Under the pieces are notes generated by a model. The model did not search any database, was not told the origin of the DNA, and was given only the letters and a program-made list of their open reading frames with translations. Positions 35,312-43,430 of a DNA stretch of 58,028 nt are shown here, piece by piece. The stretch is from Candidatus Uhrbacteria bacterium GW2011_GWE2_46_68 (lineage in GTDB: Bacteria; Patescibacteriota; Patescibacteriia; UBA9934; GWF2-40-263), in NCBI GenBank assembly GCA_001002765.1, contig LCMS01000008.1:1-58028 (forward strand), read 5' to 3'. A program made the translations under genes and the position numbers. The stretch's first letter is position 1. Every line of letters starts with the position of its first letter.

Positions 35312-35400
35312 GGTGAGGTGGCCGAGTGGTTGAAGGCAGCAGTCTTGAAAACTGCCAGAGTGAATAGCTCTCGTGGGTTCGAATCCCACCCTCACCGCCA
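35312..35400 (+). tRNA. tRNA-Ser (UGA)
   Basis: Acceptor GGTGAGG pairs with CCTCACC. Anticodon stem-loop GCAGT-CTTGAAA-ACTGC gives anticodon TGA. It has a long variable arm, T-arm GTGGG-TTCGAAT-CCCAC, and encoded GCCA. Confidence 0.95.
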
Positions 35401-35457
35401 GATTACCAAGTTCGAACCGAGGTAAAATAAGGGTTATCTTGGAATAAATAAAGAAGT

Positions 35458-36132
35458 ATGAAAATTATTAACACATATTCATTTAAAGGTGGAGAGAAGT
35501 TTCTCAAGACTAAACATCCGAAAGAACTCAAAGAAGTTCAAGATGCTATCAAAGCATTGGATGCCACCCTTTGCTTAACTAAAGAGAGTAAAGAGAAAAC
35601 TAAAAAAGGTCAGGTTTTGTTTTCTCCTGTCGATATGAATAATTACCTGAAACTCGTTTGTCACCAAAAAGGATGGACAACAAAAGCCGAGGAAGGTAAA
35701 AAGAGAAAGTTTGTAGAACCACGCCACGCTTTTGGCAAAGGACGATTTCGTGAGATGGACGGCATCAAGAATAAAGTTGGTCTTGAAATTCAATTTGGAA
35801 AATACGCCTTCATGGGTTATGACATTTTCTCAAAAATGATTATTTTCAAAAACTTAAAATATATTGAGTGTGGTATAGAGATTGTTCCAAGTAATGAGTT
35901 GGTAAAATTCATGTCCACAGGAGTCTCATCTTTCGAGCAACTTCTCGTTGATTTTGAACACAGAGGGGAAAGTAATATTGATATCCCGGTCTTTGTAATG
36001 AGTATTGGGCTTACAGATGAGGAAAAGACAAAATCTCAAACTCTTAGAGAACTTTTTCGTACTAACAAAAAGGAGGCCCTCTTAAAGATTAAATTGCGTA
36101 AATATAACGGATCAGCTCCCGGTCCCAAATAA
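35458..36132 (+). CDS. BglII/BstYI-like type II restriction endonuclease
   Basis: 224 aa. The segment REMDGIKNKVGLEIQFGKYAFMGYDIF carries D-x8-E-x-Q, the catalytic arrangement of R.BglII (Asp84, Glu93, Gln95 as known for that enzyme), instead of the usual E-x-K. The overall pattern (Lys-rich N-terminus, GYDIFSKMIIFKNL, CGIEIVPSNEL) also fits the BglII/BstYI family. Predicted target is of the (R)GATC(Y) class (inference). The 3' end overlaps the convergently transcribed methyltransferase gene by 21 bases. Codon use is AT-rich compared with the genes on either side, suggesting transfer. No clear Shine-Dalgarno. Confidence 0.8.
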   Translation: MKIINTYSFKGGEKFLKTKHPKELKEVQDAIKALDATLCLTKESKEKTKKGQVLFSPVDMNNYLKLVCHQKGWTTKAEEGKKRKFVEPRHAFGKGRFREMDGIKNKVGLEIQFGKYAFMGYDIFSKMIIFKNLKYIECGIEIVPSNELVKFMSTGVSSFEQLLVDFEHRGESNIDIPVFVMSIGLTDEEKTKSQTLRELFRTNKKEALLKIKLRKYNGSAPGPK

Positions 36133-37701
36133 ACTCTCGCGAGCTTTTCTAAATTCATCTGGCAACTCAGCAAGTTTTACACTACTGGTTGGTTGATATA
36201 CCGGAGTCCCCATCATTCGGCGATTCAATGTTCCATCAGCGGCCGCTTTTACTCTTTCTTCAGCGATATCCAAATACTCTTTCATAATGTCTGATCCATA
36301 TCCTTTGCGATCATGAATGACTGCCGCACAAACTGAGCTTCCTACGCCAAGATAGGGATCAAGTACTGCGTCACCTGGGTTGGTCATGGATAATACTAAT
36401 CGTTCAATAAGCTCTATCGGGAATTGGCACGGGTGATCTGTCTTTTCTGGGTGATTATTTTTTACATTCGGAATATCCCAAACATCTTCGGGATTTTTAC
36501 CTAAAGGGTTACCCGACAAAGTTCCGTATTTTTCGTTTTTCTTAAAATTCTTTTTACCCGGATACTTTTGAGGTACACGTACTGGATCAAGATTAAATGT
36601 GTAGCTATCGCCTTTAGTAAACCAAACGATTGTTTCGTGGCGTCCTGAAAATCGTTTGGTGCAATGTAAGCCATGTCCGAATCGCCAAATAATACGGTTG
36701 CGAAGCTTAAGCCCATACTTTTTGCCGATCTGGTAAATCAACGCATCCAGCGGAAAGACTTCGCCATCTTTAGCAATATGATTCCCAACCTGCCAGCAGA
36801 TGCTTCCATCATCAGACAATATTCGAACGGCTTCTTCAAAGGTTTTTTCTTGCGCGGCGAGATATACATCCAAACTCGTTCGCTTTTCGTATTCTTTTCC
36901 AATGTTGTAAGGTGGCGATGTCACGATAAGTTTTACTGATTTATCTGGAATTGATTTCATCAAATCAAGCCGATCTCCTTGGAATAGGACAACATCTGCT
37001 TCTTTGCTGTATTTATTTGCAATTTTGATTTTTTTGTTTGAGGTAAACAATACACGCTGATCTGTAGTAATTGAAGGCTTTTGTTTCTTTGTATCTTTTT
37101 GTTCGATTTCTTCGCTAGTTTTTACAACATCTAAAACAATCCCCTGAATTGTTAAACGAGAAGGATGAATAAACTTTGGCTGTAAATCGGGATTAGCTGG
37201 CTGTAATCTTATTTGTCCTCTTTCTTTATAATACTTTTTGAGAGTAGCCTCGTTCTCGTCTATCAGAGCAACAATTTTTTGTCCATTTTCAGCAGTCGGT
37301 TGATTTCGCACAATCACCAAGTCTCCGTCATTAATATTTTCGTCAATCATGCTATTACCGGATACACGCAGAGCATAAACTTCCCCCTTGGGAACTTTAA
37401 ATTTAGGAATGGCTATAGTCTCTTTTTCCTGGATTGCCTCGATTGGTTCTCCGGCCGCGATAGTACCCAAAAGGGGAATTTTGACCATTGGATACTTAGA
37501 TGCAACACTGATCGCACGAGCCTTATTTTCTGTTTTTCCTAAATAACCACCTTCTTTGAGTTTTGAGATATGAAAATGAATAGTTGAAACAGAAGCAAGT
37601 TTAAGTCGCTTTCTAATTTCCTCAAAAGAGGGAGAGTATCCTTTCTTTATCGTATAACTTTCTATGAAGTCCAGGACTTCTTTTTGGCGTTTTGTGAGCA
37701 T
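36112..37701 (-). CDS. LexA repressor fused to a DNA methyltransferase
   Basis: 529 aa from the Met of MLTKRQKEVLDF; upstream ORF residues are not family-like. Residues 1-65 are the LexA winged helix (SPSFEEIRKRLKLASVSTIHFHISKL). Residues ~73-195 are the S24 self-cleavage domain, with Ala83-Gly84 in GTIAAGEPIEA, nucleophile Ser117 in SGNSMID and Lys155 in EATLKKYY. After a ~35-residue linker comes a beta-class amino-methyltransferase: TSPPYNIG (motif IV, ~261) early and DPYLGVGSSV (motif I, FxGxG-like) near 460, with WRFGHGLHC and HPCQFPIELIERLV between. It is the likely partner of the convergent BglII-like enzyme; N4-cytosine or N6-adenine cannot be told apart. The fusion would tie repression, self-cleavage and methylation in one protein. 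It is transcribed divergently from the HEPN gene. Confidence 0.88.
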   Translation of the reverse strand: MLTKRQKEVLDFIESYTIKKGYSPSFEEIRKRLKLASVSTIHFHISKLKEGGYLGKTENKARAISVASKYPMVKIPLLGTIAAGEPIEAIQEKETIAIPKFKVPKGEVYALRVSGNSMIDENINDGDLVIVRNQPTAENGQKIVALIDENEATLKKYYKERGQIRLQPANPDLQPKFIHPSRLTIQGIVLDVVKTSEEIEQKDTKKQKPSITTDQRVLFTSNKKIKIANKYSKEADVVLFQGDRLDLMKSIPDKSVKLIVTSPPYNIGKEYEKRTSLDVYLAAQEKTFEEAVRILSDDGSICWQVGNHIAKDGEVFPLDALIYQIGKKYGLKLRNRIIWRFGHGLHCTKRFSGRHETIVWFTKGDSYTFNLDPVRVPQKYPGKKNFKKNEKYGTLSGNPLGKNPEDVWDIPNVKNNHPEKTDHPCQFPIELIERLVLSMTNPGDAVLDPYLGVGSSVCAAVIHDRKGYGSDIMKEYLDIAEERVKAAADGTLNRRMMGTPVYQPTSSVKLAELPDEFRKARESLFGTGS

Positions 37702-37706
37702 ATAGA

Positions 37707-37757
37707 TTGACTTGTTTACTATACGTCTATTATAATAGAACAAAAGTAGAAAATCAA
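37707..37757. promoter_or_regulatory. Bidirectional promoter with shared palindromic -10
   Basis: The 14-bp perfect palindrome TCTATTATAATAGA (37726-37739) supplies TATAAT on both strands. Plus: TTGACT (37707-37712), 18 bases, TATAAT (37731-37736), toward the HEPN gene. Minus: TTGATT (37757-37752), 17 bases, TATAAT (37734-37729), toward the LexA-methyltransferase. A LexA-type dimer bound on the palindrome would shut both. Confidence 0.75.
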
Positions 37758-37777
37758 ATTTACTTATCCCCACCAAT

Positions 37778-38524
37778 ATGGATAAACAACAATCGAACTC
37801 AGCCGAATTCAAGACACTTATGGAATATGCCAAGGAAATGCACCATAGGTACTTCCGAGCAATTTCAGCTTTCTATGCCTTTGAGGCTCTAAAAGAGGTC
37901 AGAGCACCAAATATCGTTGGTCAGTCAGATGCAGAAGAAAACGCAAAAACAATGGCTAGATACAATGGGCTTTTCACTCCGGCGGAAGAGGCTTTGAGAG
38001 TATATTTTTTCTTAGAACTTGCAAAAATGTTTGATTCGTCAAAACAGGCCTTGCATATCAACAAGATTTTGAATTTTACCGCGAGCAATCTCAAGAAATT
38101 AACAGTTGATGCTTTTAAGGAATACAATCAGAGTCAGCCCCGTGCTTTTCTTGAGACATTGGTTAATGAATATAAAGGGATGGATCACGAGGAGTTGGTT
38201 GTGATAAAAGAAATGCTTAATAAACACGAAACCGTTCTCGAAAAATTGGAAACATATCGAGATAAATGGTTGGCACATGATGATAAAAAGAAGCCGAAGT
38301 TGCCATCCATTACAGGTGAAGAAATAAAAGCCTTATTTGAAGTATTGGCAAAAATGCTAAATACCATAACGGGGCGGCTGAACAGTGAATCATGGACTTA
38401 CTCGCATGTTGAAGGCGATGTAAAACACCACATCCGACTTGTTGTGGATCATCTGCGAAGATTCGAGCCTTACCGCCTAAAGGAGATTGAAGAAAAATAT
38501 CAAATTAAGTCAAAAGAAAGTTAA
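37778..38524 (+). CDS. HEPN domain (AbiU2-like) protein
   Basis: 248 aa, all-helical. The HEPN signature is YRDKWLAHDDKK: Arg161 and His167 form the R-x(4-6)-H motif of HEPN ribonucleases, and the surrounding pattern (long helices, YRDKxLAHxD near the C-terminal third) resembles the AbiU2 family linked to phage resistance. It is first in a two-gene unit, three bases before the next ORF, and shares its promoter region with the LexA-methyltransferase fusion, implying co-regulation. Could be an RNA-cleaving toxin kept in check by the neighbouring protein or by LexA-type repression (inference). Confidence 0.7.
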   Translation: MDKQQSNSAEFKTLMEYAKEMHHRYFRAISAFYAFEALKEVRAPNIVGQSDAEENAKTMARYNGLFTPAEEALRVYFFLELAKMFDSSKQALHINKILNFTASNLKKLTVDAFKEYNQSQPRAFLETLVNEYKGMDHEELVVIKEMLNKHETVLEKLETYRDKWLAHDDKKKPKLPSITGEEIKALFEVLAKMLNTITGRLNSESWTYSHVEGDVKHHIRLVVDHLRRFEPYRLKEIEEKYQIKSKES

Positions 38525-38526
38525 TC

Positions 38527-39156
38527 ATGCAATTATCTAAAGAACAACTAGAAAAACTCAAACTTATTAAGGATTTTAAGATTGCTCTAAAAGACCTTGA
38601 GTTAGTGGTGAAAAATCCTGCACATTTATGGAACGGTCGGGATATGCAAAATTTTAGTCTACGACCTAGAGAAGCATGGGCAAATTGGTTAATCTGCGTT
38701 GTGCTCAGGTACATGCATAAAAGAGATATTACTTTTATGGAGGATGATAAAGGAGATGGATTTATTGTTGATAAGGAAAGAATAGTGATTGTTCCAACTG
38801 AGCATGTTTCTGCCCTAAACATTCCAAAGGGTAAAAAACTTCCATCCGGAGAACAGCGGGTCATTGATGCGATAGATTTAAAGATTGCAAAGGGCATTGA
38901 ATATGCAAAAGATAAACTTCTCGTTGTGTTTTTTGATGGTGCCGGAGAGTTTTACAGAAATAAAATCAGAGAAAACATATTCGGGAGACATGGTTTTGAA
39001 GCAGTGTTTTGTGTTGGTCTTTTAGATTCTAATGAAAGTGGATATTCTTACTCTGTAACAGAGTTTAGAGATTCTTTTGGAGTTCAATCGGTAACTCATA
39101 AAGTCGAAATAAATGGAGATTTTACCGACTGGAAAATTTCTCAAGTGATACGGTAG
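38527..39156 (+). CDS. Unknown protein paired with the HEPN gene
   Basis: 209 aa, family not recognised. N-terminal ~60 residues helical (LSKEQLEKLKLIKDFKIALKDLEL). The middle reads like an alpha/beta fold with GEQRVIDAIDLKIAKGIEYAKDKLLVVFFDGAGEFYRNKIRENIFGRHGFEAVFCVG, where E, D and K spacing could hide a nuclease or sensor core. The C-terminus is beta-rich. It follows the HEPN gene by two bases, so the two are almost surely co-translated; antitoxin, cofactor or effector roles are all open. Confidence 0.6.
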   Translation: MQLSKEQLEKLKLIKDFKIALKDLELVVKNPAHLWNGRDMQNFSLRPREAWANWLICVVLRYMHKRDITFMEDDKGDGFIVDKERIVIVPTEHVSALNIPKGKKLPSGEQRVIDAIDLKIAKGIEYAKDKLLVVFFDGAGEFYRNKIRENIFGRHGFEAVFCVGLLDSNESGYSYSVTEFRDSFGVQSVTHKVEINGDFTDWKISQVIR

Positions 39157-39184
39157 TGTAAACAATGACATCTATGGTTGATGT

Positions 39185-39442
39185 CTAAATGGAATAATCC
39201 ACTACATTTCGCCCCTTATCAGATTTCGGTTTCGGAACCTCAAACCATTCGGGGTGAATTTTGAAGATAGCTCGTAATTCCTGTATAATTGGATCAAGAG
39301 TCCAAATAGTTAGCCGTTTTACTTGATACTTTGGTTCTAACTTGCGGACATCGTGCCCGCCAATTTTCACTTTTTGTAAAATCGTAAGAAACAGCCTCGG
39401 CGCAAAGCGTGGAAGCCTGAAAAGAGAAAGACGGTTTTCCAT
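39185..39442 (-). CDS. Small uncertain ORF (85 aa)
   Basis: MENRLSLFRLPRF then GHDVRKLEPKYQVKRLTIWTLDPIIQELRAIFKIHPEWF. The composition of the C-terminal half is protein-like, but there is no ribosome site, no promoter I trust and no recognised family. It may be a remnant of a longer gene in this island. Otherwise the 39157-39559 gap shows nothing supported. Confidence 0.3.
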   Translation of the reverse strand: MENRLSLFRLPRFAPRLFLTILQKVKIGGHDVRKLEPKYQVKRLTIWTLDPIIQELRAIFKIHPEWFEVPKPKSDKGRNVVDYSI

Positions 39443-39559
39443 AACGAATAGAATTCAAATGAGAAGAGTTTTGGGACCGAAAGGTTCCTACTTTTTTAAG
39501 GAAGACATGTGGCAAAGAAAATTTAACACGAGAGCGATTCGATTGACTCAGACAAAAAT

Positions 39560-39967
39560 ATGGCAAAAAAATTTGATTGGGATCGTGTTGGTTTGGATTT
39601 TGGAAATTGGGAAGAAGAAAAGATATGGGCTTTAGATCTCCCTGTTGTTGAGATGGATATCGCGGATTTGATTTGGCATTTTGATGCACCATTTTGGCCG
39701 AGCGATCATGGTGAGCGATGGGCCATAACTCCTTGGGATGTTATTCATGAGAAAGAAGGTACTTTGAATGAACAGAAAAATATGGAACATGCTGATCTAA
39801 AATATCCCATTGATATTTTACAAAATAAAGACAGGTGGCTCATCTTGGATGGAATTCACCGTCTCGCAAAATCATACAAGTTGGGATATTCCAAAGTGAA
39901 TGTCAGAATGATACCTCGAGAGAAACTTTCAGAAATTATTGTAAGCGATTCTATAGAATTGCCTTAG
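39560..39967 (+). CDS. ParB/Srx-fold domain protein
   Basis: 135 aa single-domain protein. IDILQNKDRWLILDGIHRLAKSYKLGYSKVNVRMIPRE matches the ParB-like core, where the DGxHR motif marks the nucleotide-binding edge in ParB/Srx proteins. There is no helix-turn-helix, so it is not a partition ParB. Such stand-alone proteins occur in defence and mobile islands. It sits between the HEPN pair and tRNA-Met. Function unknown; phosphotransferase or nucleotide-binding activity is possible by analogy only. Confidence 0.6.
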   Translation: MAKKFDWDRVGLDFGNWEEEKIWALDLPVVEMDIADLIWHFDAPFWPSDHGERWAITPWDVIHEKEGTLNEQKNMEHADLKYPIDILQNKDRWLILDGIHRLAKSYKLGYSKVNVRMIPREKLSEIIVSDSIELP

Positions 39968-40036
39968 GAACACTTCTCATTTCATTGAGTGATAACAAAA
40001 CAAGACATTTTTATTTTCTACTGACATCTAAAATCG

Positions 40037-40065
40037 TTGACGCACAAAAAAGTTTCCTGTATAAC
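40037..40065 (+). promoter_or_regulatory. tRNA-Met promoter
   Basis: TTGACG (40037-40042), 17-base spacer, TATAAC (40060-40065), 11 bases before the mature tRNA end. Confidence 0.8.
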
Positions 40066-40076
40066 AGAGACACCTT

Positions 40077-40153
40077 AGCGGGGTAGAGCAGCCAGGCAGC
40101 TCGCCGGGCTCATAACCCGGAGGTCGTGGGTTCAAATCCCACCCCCGCAACCA
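40077..40153 (+). tRNA. Initiator tRNA-Met (CAU)
   Basis: Cloverleaf with anticodon stem-loop CCGGG-CTCATAA-CCCGG; the three consecutive G-C pairs and the unpaired position 1 against A72 are initiator hallmarks. D-arm AGAGCAGCCAGGCAGCTC, T-arm GTGGG-TTCAAAT-CCCAC, CCA encoded. Confidence 0.95.
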
Positions 40154-40160
40154 CGTAAAG

Positions 40161-40183
40161 ACACCAGCTCGTCTGGTGTTTTT
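40161..40183 (+). terminator. tRNA-Met terminator
   Basis: ACACCAG-CTCGT-CTGGTGT, 7-bp perfect stem with 5-base loop, followed by TTTTTACGTTTTT. Confidence 0.88.
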
Positions 40184-40218
40184 ACGTTTTTCCTCTTCTG
40201 CTTCACAACGACATCGGG

Positions 40219-40224
40219 TATAAT
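40219..40224 (+). promoter_or_regulatory. -10 box of parAB
   Basis: TATAAT lies 13 bases before the parA ATG. With no Shine-Dalgarno present the transcript is probably leaderless or nearly so. Confidence 0.55.
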
Positions 40225-40237
40225 AATCGCGTTATCT

Positions 40238-41011
40238 ATGGCGCACATTGTTTCGGTCGTGAATCAAAAAGGAGGTGTGGGGAAAACGACAACGGCTTTA
40301 AATTTGGCCGCTTTTTTAGCAGAAGCCGGAAAGTTTGTGCTAGTGGTGGATTTAGATCCGCAAGCCAATGCCACCTCGGGTCTTGGTATTAATCATCAAG
40401 AACTTTCAGCCGGGACTTACGAGGCGCTTATCGGGAAACATCGCATTCGTGATTTGATTCACAAAACATCTCATGAGGGATTGAAAATTCTTCCGGCAAC
40501 ACAAGCCTTGGCGGGAGCCGCGGTGGAACTGGTTACCGTAGAAGATCGTGAACATTTTTTACGAAAAGCTCTTTTGGAAGTAAAAGGAGATTTTGATTAC
40601 ATTTTTATTGATAACCCACCATCTCTTGGTATCATCACGGTCAACGGATTGGTGGCATCCGATTCAGTTCTTATCCCTGTTCAAGCGGAATATTTTGCAC
40701 TCGAAGGGTTGGGACAGCTCATGGGGACAGTGCAACTTATTCGTGAAAATATTAAACCGGAACTCAATGTGATGGGAGCCGTCATCACTATGTACGACAG
40801 TCGCACGCGTCTCTCTAAGGAAGTATTGGAAGAGTTGTATCGTTATTTTCCAGATAAAATTTTCCGATCTGTGATTCCTCGCAGTGTTCGATTGGCCGAG
40901 GCTCCTTCTTTTGGTAAAACAATTTTAGGATATGATCCCGCATCCAAAGCGGCCAAGGCATATCAACGACTGGCGCGCGAATTTTTATTACGGGAAAATG
41001 AGTGGCTTTAA
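40238..41011 (+). CDS. parA: Chromosome partitioning ATPase ParA/Soj
   Basis: 257 aa. Deviant-Walker ATPase that moves ParB-parS complexes during chromosome segregation. Walker A' VNQKGGVGKTTTALNLAAFLA starts at residue ~8, followed by VLVVDLDPQANATSGLG, the switch block YIFIDNPPSLGIIT (Asn where most ParA have Cys/Ala), and PVQAEYFALEGLGQL. Short N-terminus without HTH, as in chromosomal Soj. The parB start follows after ~12 bases. Confidence 0.94.
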   Translation: MAHIVSVVNQKGGVGKTTTALNLAAFLAEAGKFVLVVDLDPQANATSGLGINHQELSAGTYEALIGKHRIRDLIHKTSHEGLKILPATQALAGAAVELVTVEDREHFLRKALLEVKGDFDYIFIDNPPSLGIITVNGLVASDSVLIPVQAEYFALEGLGQLMGTVQLIRENIKPELNVMGAVITMYDSRTRLSKEVLEELYRYFPDKIFRSVIPRSVRLAEAPSFGKTILGYDPASKAAKAYQRLAREFLLRENEWL

Positions 41012-41023
41012 TTGAAGGAGGAT

Positions 41024-41884
41024 ATGCATGTCAAACCCGCATTGGGACGAGGACTTGGATCCTTGATCCCCGGTGTTAAATCAAGCTATATCGAACGTGC
41101 GCTTCCGGATATCCGGCAAGAAGTTTTGCAAGTGGAAGTCGCAAAAATTCATCCCAATCCTCGCCAGCCGCGTCAGCGCTTTTCTCCGGGGGAATTGGAA
41201 GATTTGATCGCCTCCATCAAAGAGCATGGTATTTTACAGCCGCTTATTGTTACGAGAGATGGAGAAGGATATGAGCTCGTTGCCGGAGAACGTCGTTTGC
41301 GCGCATCGCGGACCTTGGGGCTCACTCATGTGCCGGCGATTGTGCGCGAGGCAACCGAACAACAAAAATTGGAATTGGCGCTCATTGAAAATATTCAACG
41401 ACAAGATTTGAATGCTGTGGAAGAAGCCTACGCATACAAGGCGCTTATTGATGAGTTTCAGCTCACCCAAGAAGATGTGGCGCGTCGGGTGGGGAAAAAT
41501 CGTTCGACCGTGGCAAATATTTTGCGCCTTCTTGATCTACCCGAAGAAATTTTACAAGCCGTACAAGAGGGGAGAATAATGAAAAGTCATGCACGGACAT
41601 TGTTGGCTGAAGAAGATCCAAAAAAACAAGATCACTTGTTTCGTCTCATGTTGTCCGGCCACATGACTGTGCGTGAAGTGGAGGAGCGTACAAAGCCACA
41701 AGGAAAAGGGACACCGGCAAAAAAAGTGAAGGACCCCAACATCTTGGCTCATGAGGAACGGTTGCGTGAGATTTTAGGAACCAAGGTGGAAATTTTTGAA
41801 AAGCGCGGGCATGGGAAAGTTTCCGTTCATTTTTATTCGCGCGAGGAATTATTTGAACTTTTGGACAAGCTGAGCGATTTATAA
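41024..41884 (+). CDS. parB: Chromosome partitioning protein ParB/Spo0J
   Basis: ~286 aa CTP-dependent clamp that loads at parS. N-terminal ParA-interaction segment ALGRGLGSLIPG, ParB/Srx core with PNPRQPRQRFSPGELEDLIASIKEHGILQP and LVAGERRLRASR (GERRxRA motif), then the HTH (LTQEDVARRVGKNRSTVANILRLLDLP) and a C-terminal dimerisation helix. The start is the ATG at 41024, two bases behind an AAGGAGG that overlaps the parA end. No canonical parS (TGTTTCACGTGAAACA) seen in the window. Confidence 0.93.
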   Translation: MHVKPALGRGLGSLIPGVKSSYIERALPDIRQEVLQVEVAKIHPNPRQPRQRFSPGELEDLIASIKEHGILQPLIVTRDGEGYELVAGERRLRASRTLGLTHVPAIVREATEQQKLELALIENIQRQDLNAVEEAYAYKALIDEFQLTQEDVARRVGKNRSTVANILRLLDLPEEILQAVQEGRIMKSHARTLLAEEDPKKQDHLFRLMLSGHMTVREVEERTKPQGKGTPAKKVKDPNILAHEERLREILGTKVEIFEKRGHGKVSVHFYSREELFELLDKLSDL

Positions 41885-41890
41885 AAGAAG

Positions 41891-41914
41891 GCCGCCTTTC
41901 ATCGGGCGGCTTTT
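41891..41914. terminator. Bidirectional terminator between parB and rel
   Basis: GCCGCC-TTTCATCG-GGCGGC with A-rich left and TTTT right flanks, so it can serve the converging parB and rel transcripts. Confidence 0.85.
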
Positions 41915-43430
41915 AAGTTGAGCGATGTTTGACGGATTTTTTTGCTTTCTCACGTCCTTGCATCACATGGGTAATCCATCCTTTGACCGTATGGCGGGTG
42001 GCATCACGAATTTTTTGGCGTGCATGACGCGTTTTGCAAAATTTTATCCAATCCGCATTTGGGGCTTTACGATTTTTGTCAGTAAGAATATCGACAATAT
42101 CTCCGGATTTTAACGATGTATCCAAATTGGCCACTGATCCGTTGATTTTGACTGATGCGCATTTGTTTCCGATATCCGTATGAATCGCATAGGCGAAATC
42201 CACAGGCGTGCCGCCTTCCGGAAGCTCGATCACATCTCCCTTGGGAGTAAAAACAAAGATGCGATCTTTGAACACGTCAATCTTCAAGATTTCCAATTGA
42301 TCCAAAAAATCTTTTTTGGTTTCAATTTCTTTTTGAATACCCACAAGTTCCTCGATCCATCGTAATTGTTTACTTGGTTTATTTCCCCCTTCTTTATAGC
42401 GCCAATGGGCGGCAATACCGTATTCGGCGATTTCGTGCATTTCCCGTGTGCGAATTTGGAACTCCACCACCTCTCCGTTTTCGGTAAAAACCGTTGTGTG
42501 CAATGACTGATAACCATTGGGTTTTGGTTGGGCAATATAATCTTTGATGCGACCGGGAACCGGACGCCACTTTTGATGCAATAGGCCAAGTACGGTATAG
42601 CACTCTTCCACATCTTGGAGAACAATGCGCACAGCCAAAAGGTCGTAGATTTTGCTTAAATCTCCTTCATAACGTACGAGCTTTGTGTGAAGACTGTAAA
42701 GACGTTTCACACGACCATAGACCGAGGCACTGGCAATGGCATTTTGCGAAAGGATATCTTCGGTTTGATGAATGATATGACTCACAAAGACCCCCTTTTC
42801 ACGCACCTTCATTTCCACAATGCTGCGCATGTGTTCGTATTCTTTTGGATCCAAATAGGCAAAAGAGGCATCTTCCAATTCTCCTTTGATCTCGTTCATG
42901 CCCAGTCGTCCGGCAATAGGGGCGTAGATTTCGAGTGATTCCTCAGCAATGCGTTTTTGTTTTTTCTTAGGCATGGCATAGAGGGTCTGAAGATTGTGAA
43001 GACGATCGGCGAATTTCATGAAAATGACACGCACATCAGAGGCCACAGCCAAAAACATTTTGCGCATGTTTTCCACATAGCGCTCCACACCTTGGTATTT
43101 CATTTTTTTAAGTTTGGTCACACTATCGACCAAGGTGGCAATGTCATCTCCGAATTGTTGACGAAGGTCATCAAGCGTAATGTCCGTATCTTCTACGACA
43201 TCATGGAGCAGACCCGCAGCAATCACATGAAGGTGCAGTTTCATTTGCGCAAGACGATACGCAACAGCCAGAGGATGGGTAATGACCGGATGACCGGTGA
43301 GACGATATTCATCACGATGCGCGCGTTTTGCCAGTTCAAAAGCGCGTTGGAGTAATTCCAAATCCGGTTGTTTATAATTTTGTTTGACGAGTGTTTCCAA
43401 GTCTTGGTAGGAGTAAACAATCTCGGGCAT
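41913..43430 (-). CDS. RelA/SpoT bifunctional (p)ppGpp synthetase/hydrolase
   Basis: 505 aa. Controls the stringent response. The HD hydrolase domain has HPVITHPLAVAYRL, LLHDVVEDTD and FMKFADRLHNLQTL. The synthetase domain has YGRVKRLYSLHTKL, YDLLAVRIVL and PKPNGYQSLHTTVF. The TGS domain is IFVFTPKGDVIELPEGGTPVDFAYAIHTDIG. The protein ends after the helical region (KFCKTRHARQKIRD...), so the C-terminal ZFD/ACT regulatory domains of long Rel are missing, as is common in small genomes. TATATT 14 bases before the ATG suggests near-leaderless transcription. Confidence 0.93.
   Translation of the reverse strand: MPEIVYSYQDLETLVKQNYKQPDLELLQRAFELAKRAHRDEYRLTGHPVITHPLAVAYRLAQMKLHLHVIAAGLLHDVVEDTDITLDDLRQQFGDDIATLVDSVTKLKKMKYQGVERYVENMRKMFLAVASDVRVIFMKFADRLHNLQTLYAMPKKKQKRIAEESLEIYAPIAGRLGMNEIKGELEDASFAYLDPKEYEHMRSIVEMKVREKGVFVSHIIHQTEDILSQNAIASASVYGRVKRLYSLHTKLVRYEGDLSKIYDLLAVRIVLQDVEECYTVLGLLHQKWRPVPGRIKDYIAQPKPNGYQSLHTTVFTENGEVVEFQIRTREMHEIAEYGIAAHWRYKEGGNKPSKQLRWIEELVGIQKEIETKKDFLDQLEILKIDVFKDRIFVFTPKGDVIELPEGGTPVDFAYAIHTDIGNKCASVKINGSVANLDTSLKSGDIVDILTDKNRKAPNADWIKFCKTRHARQKIRDATRHTVKGWITHVMQGREKAKKSVKHRST

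Noticed and set aside
35059-35316. ORFs on both strands over the tRNA-Ser genes
   Set aside because: They coincide with tRNA structures and a hairpin repeat.
39342-39635. 97-aa plus-strand ORF before the ParB-fold gene
   Set aside because: Overlaps the better-supported 39560 gene in another frame and lacks any recognisable feature.
40238-41884. parS site or replication origin near parAB
   Set aside because: No TGTTTCACGTGAAACA-like sequence and no dnaA, dnaN or DnaA-box cluster seen nearby.
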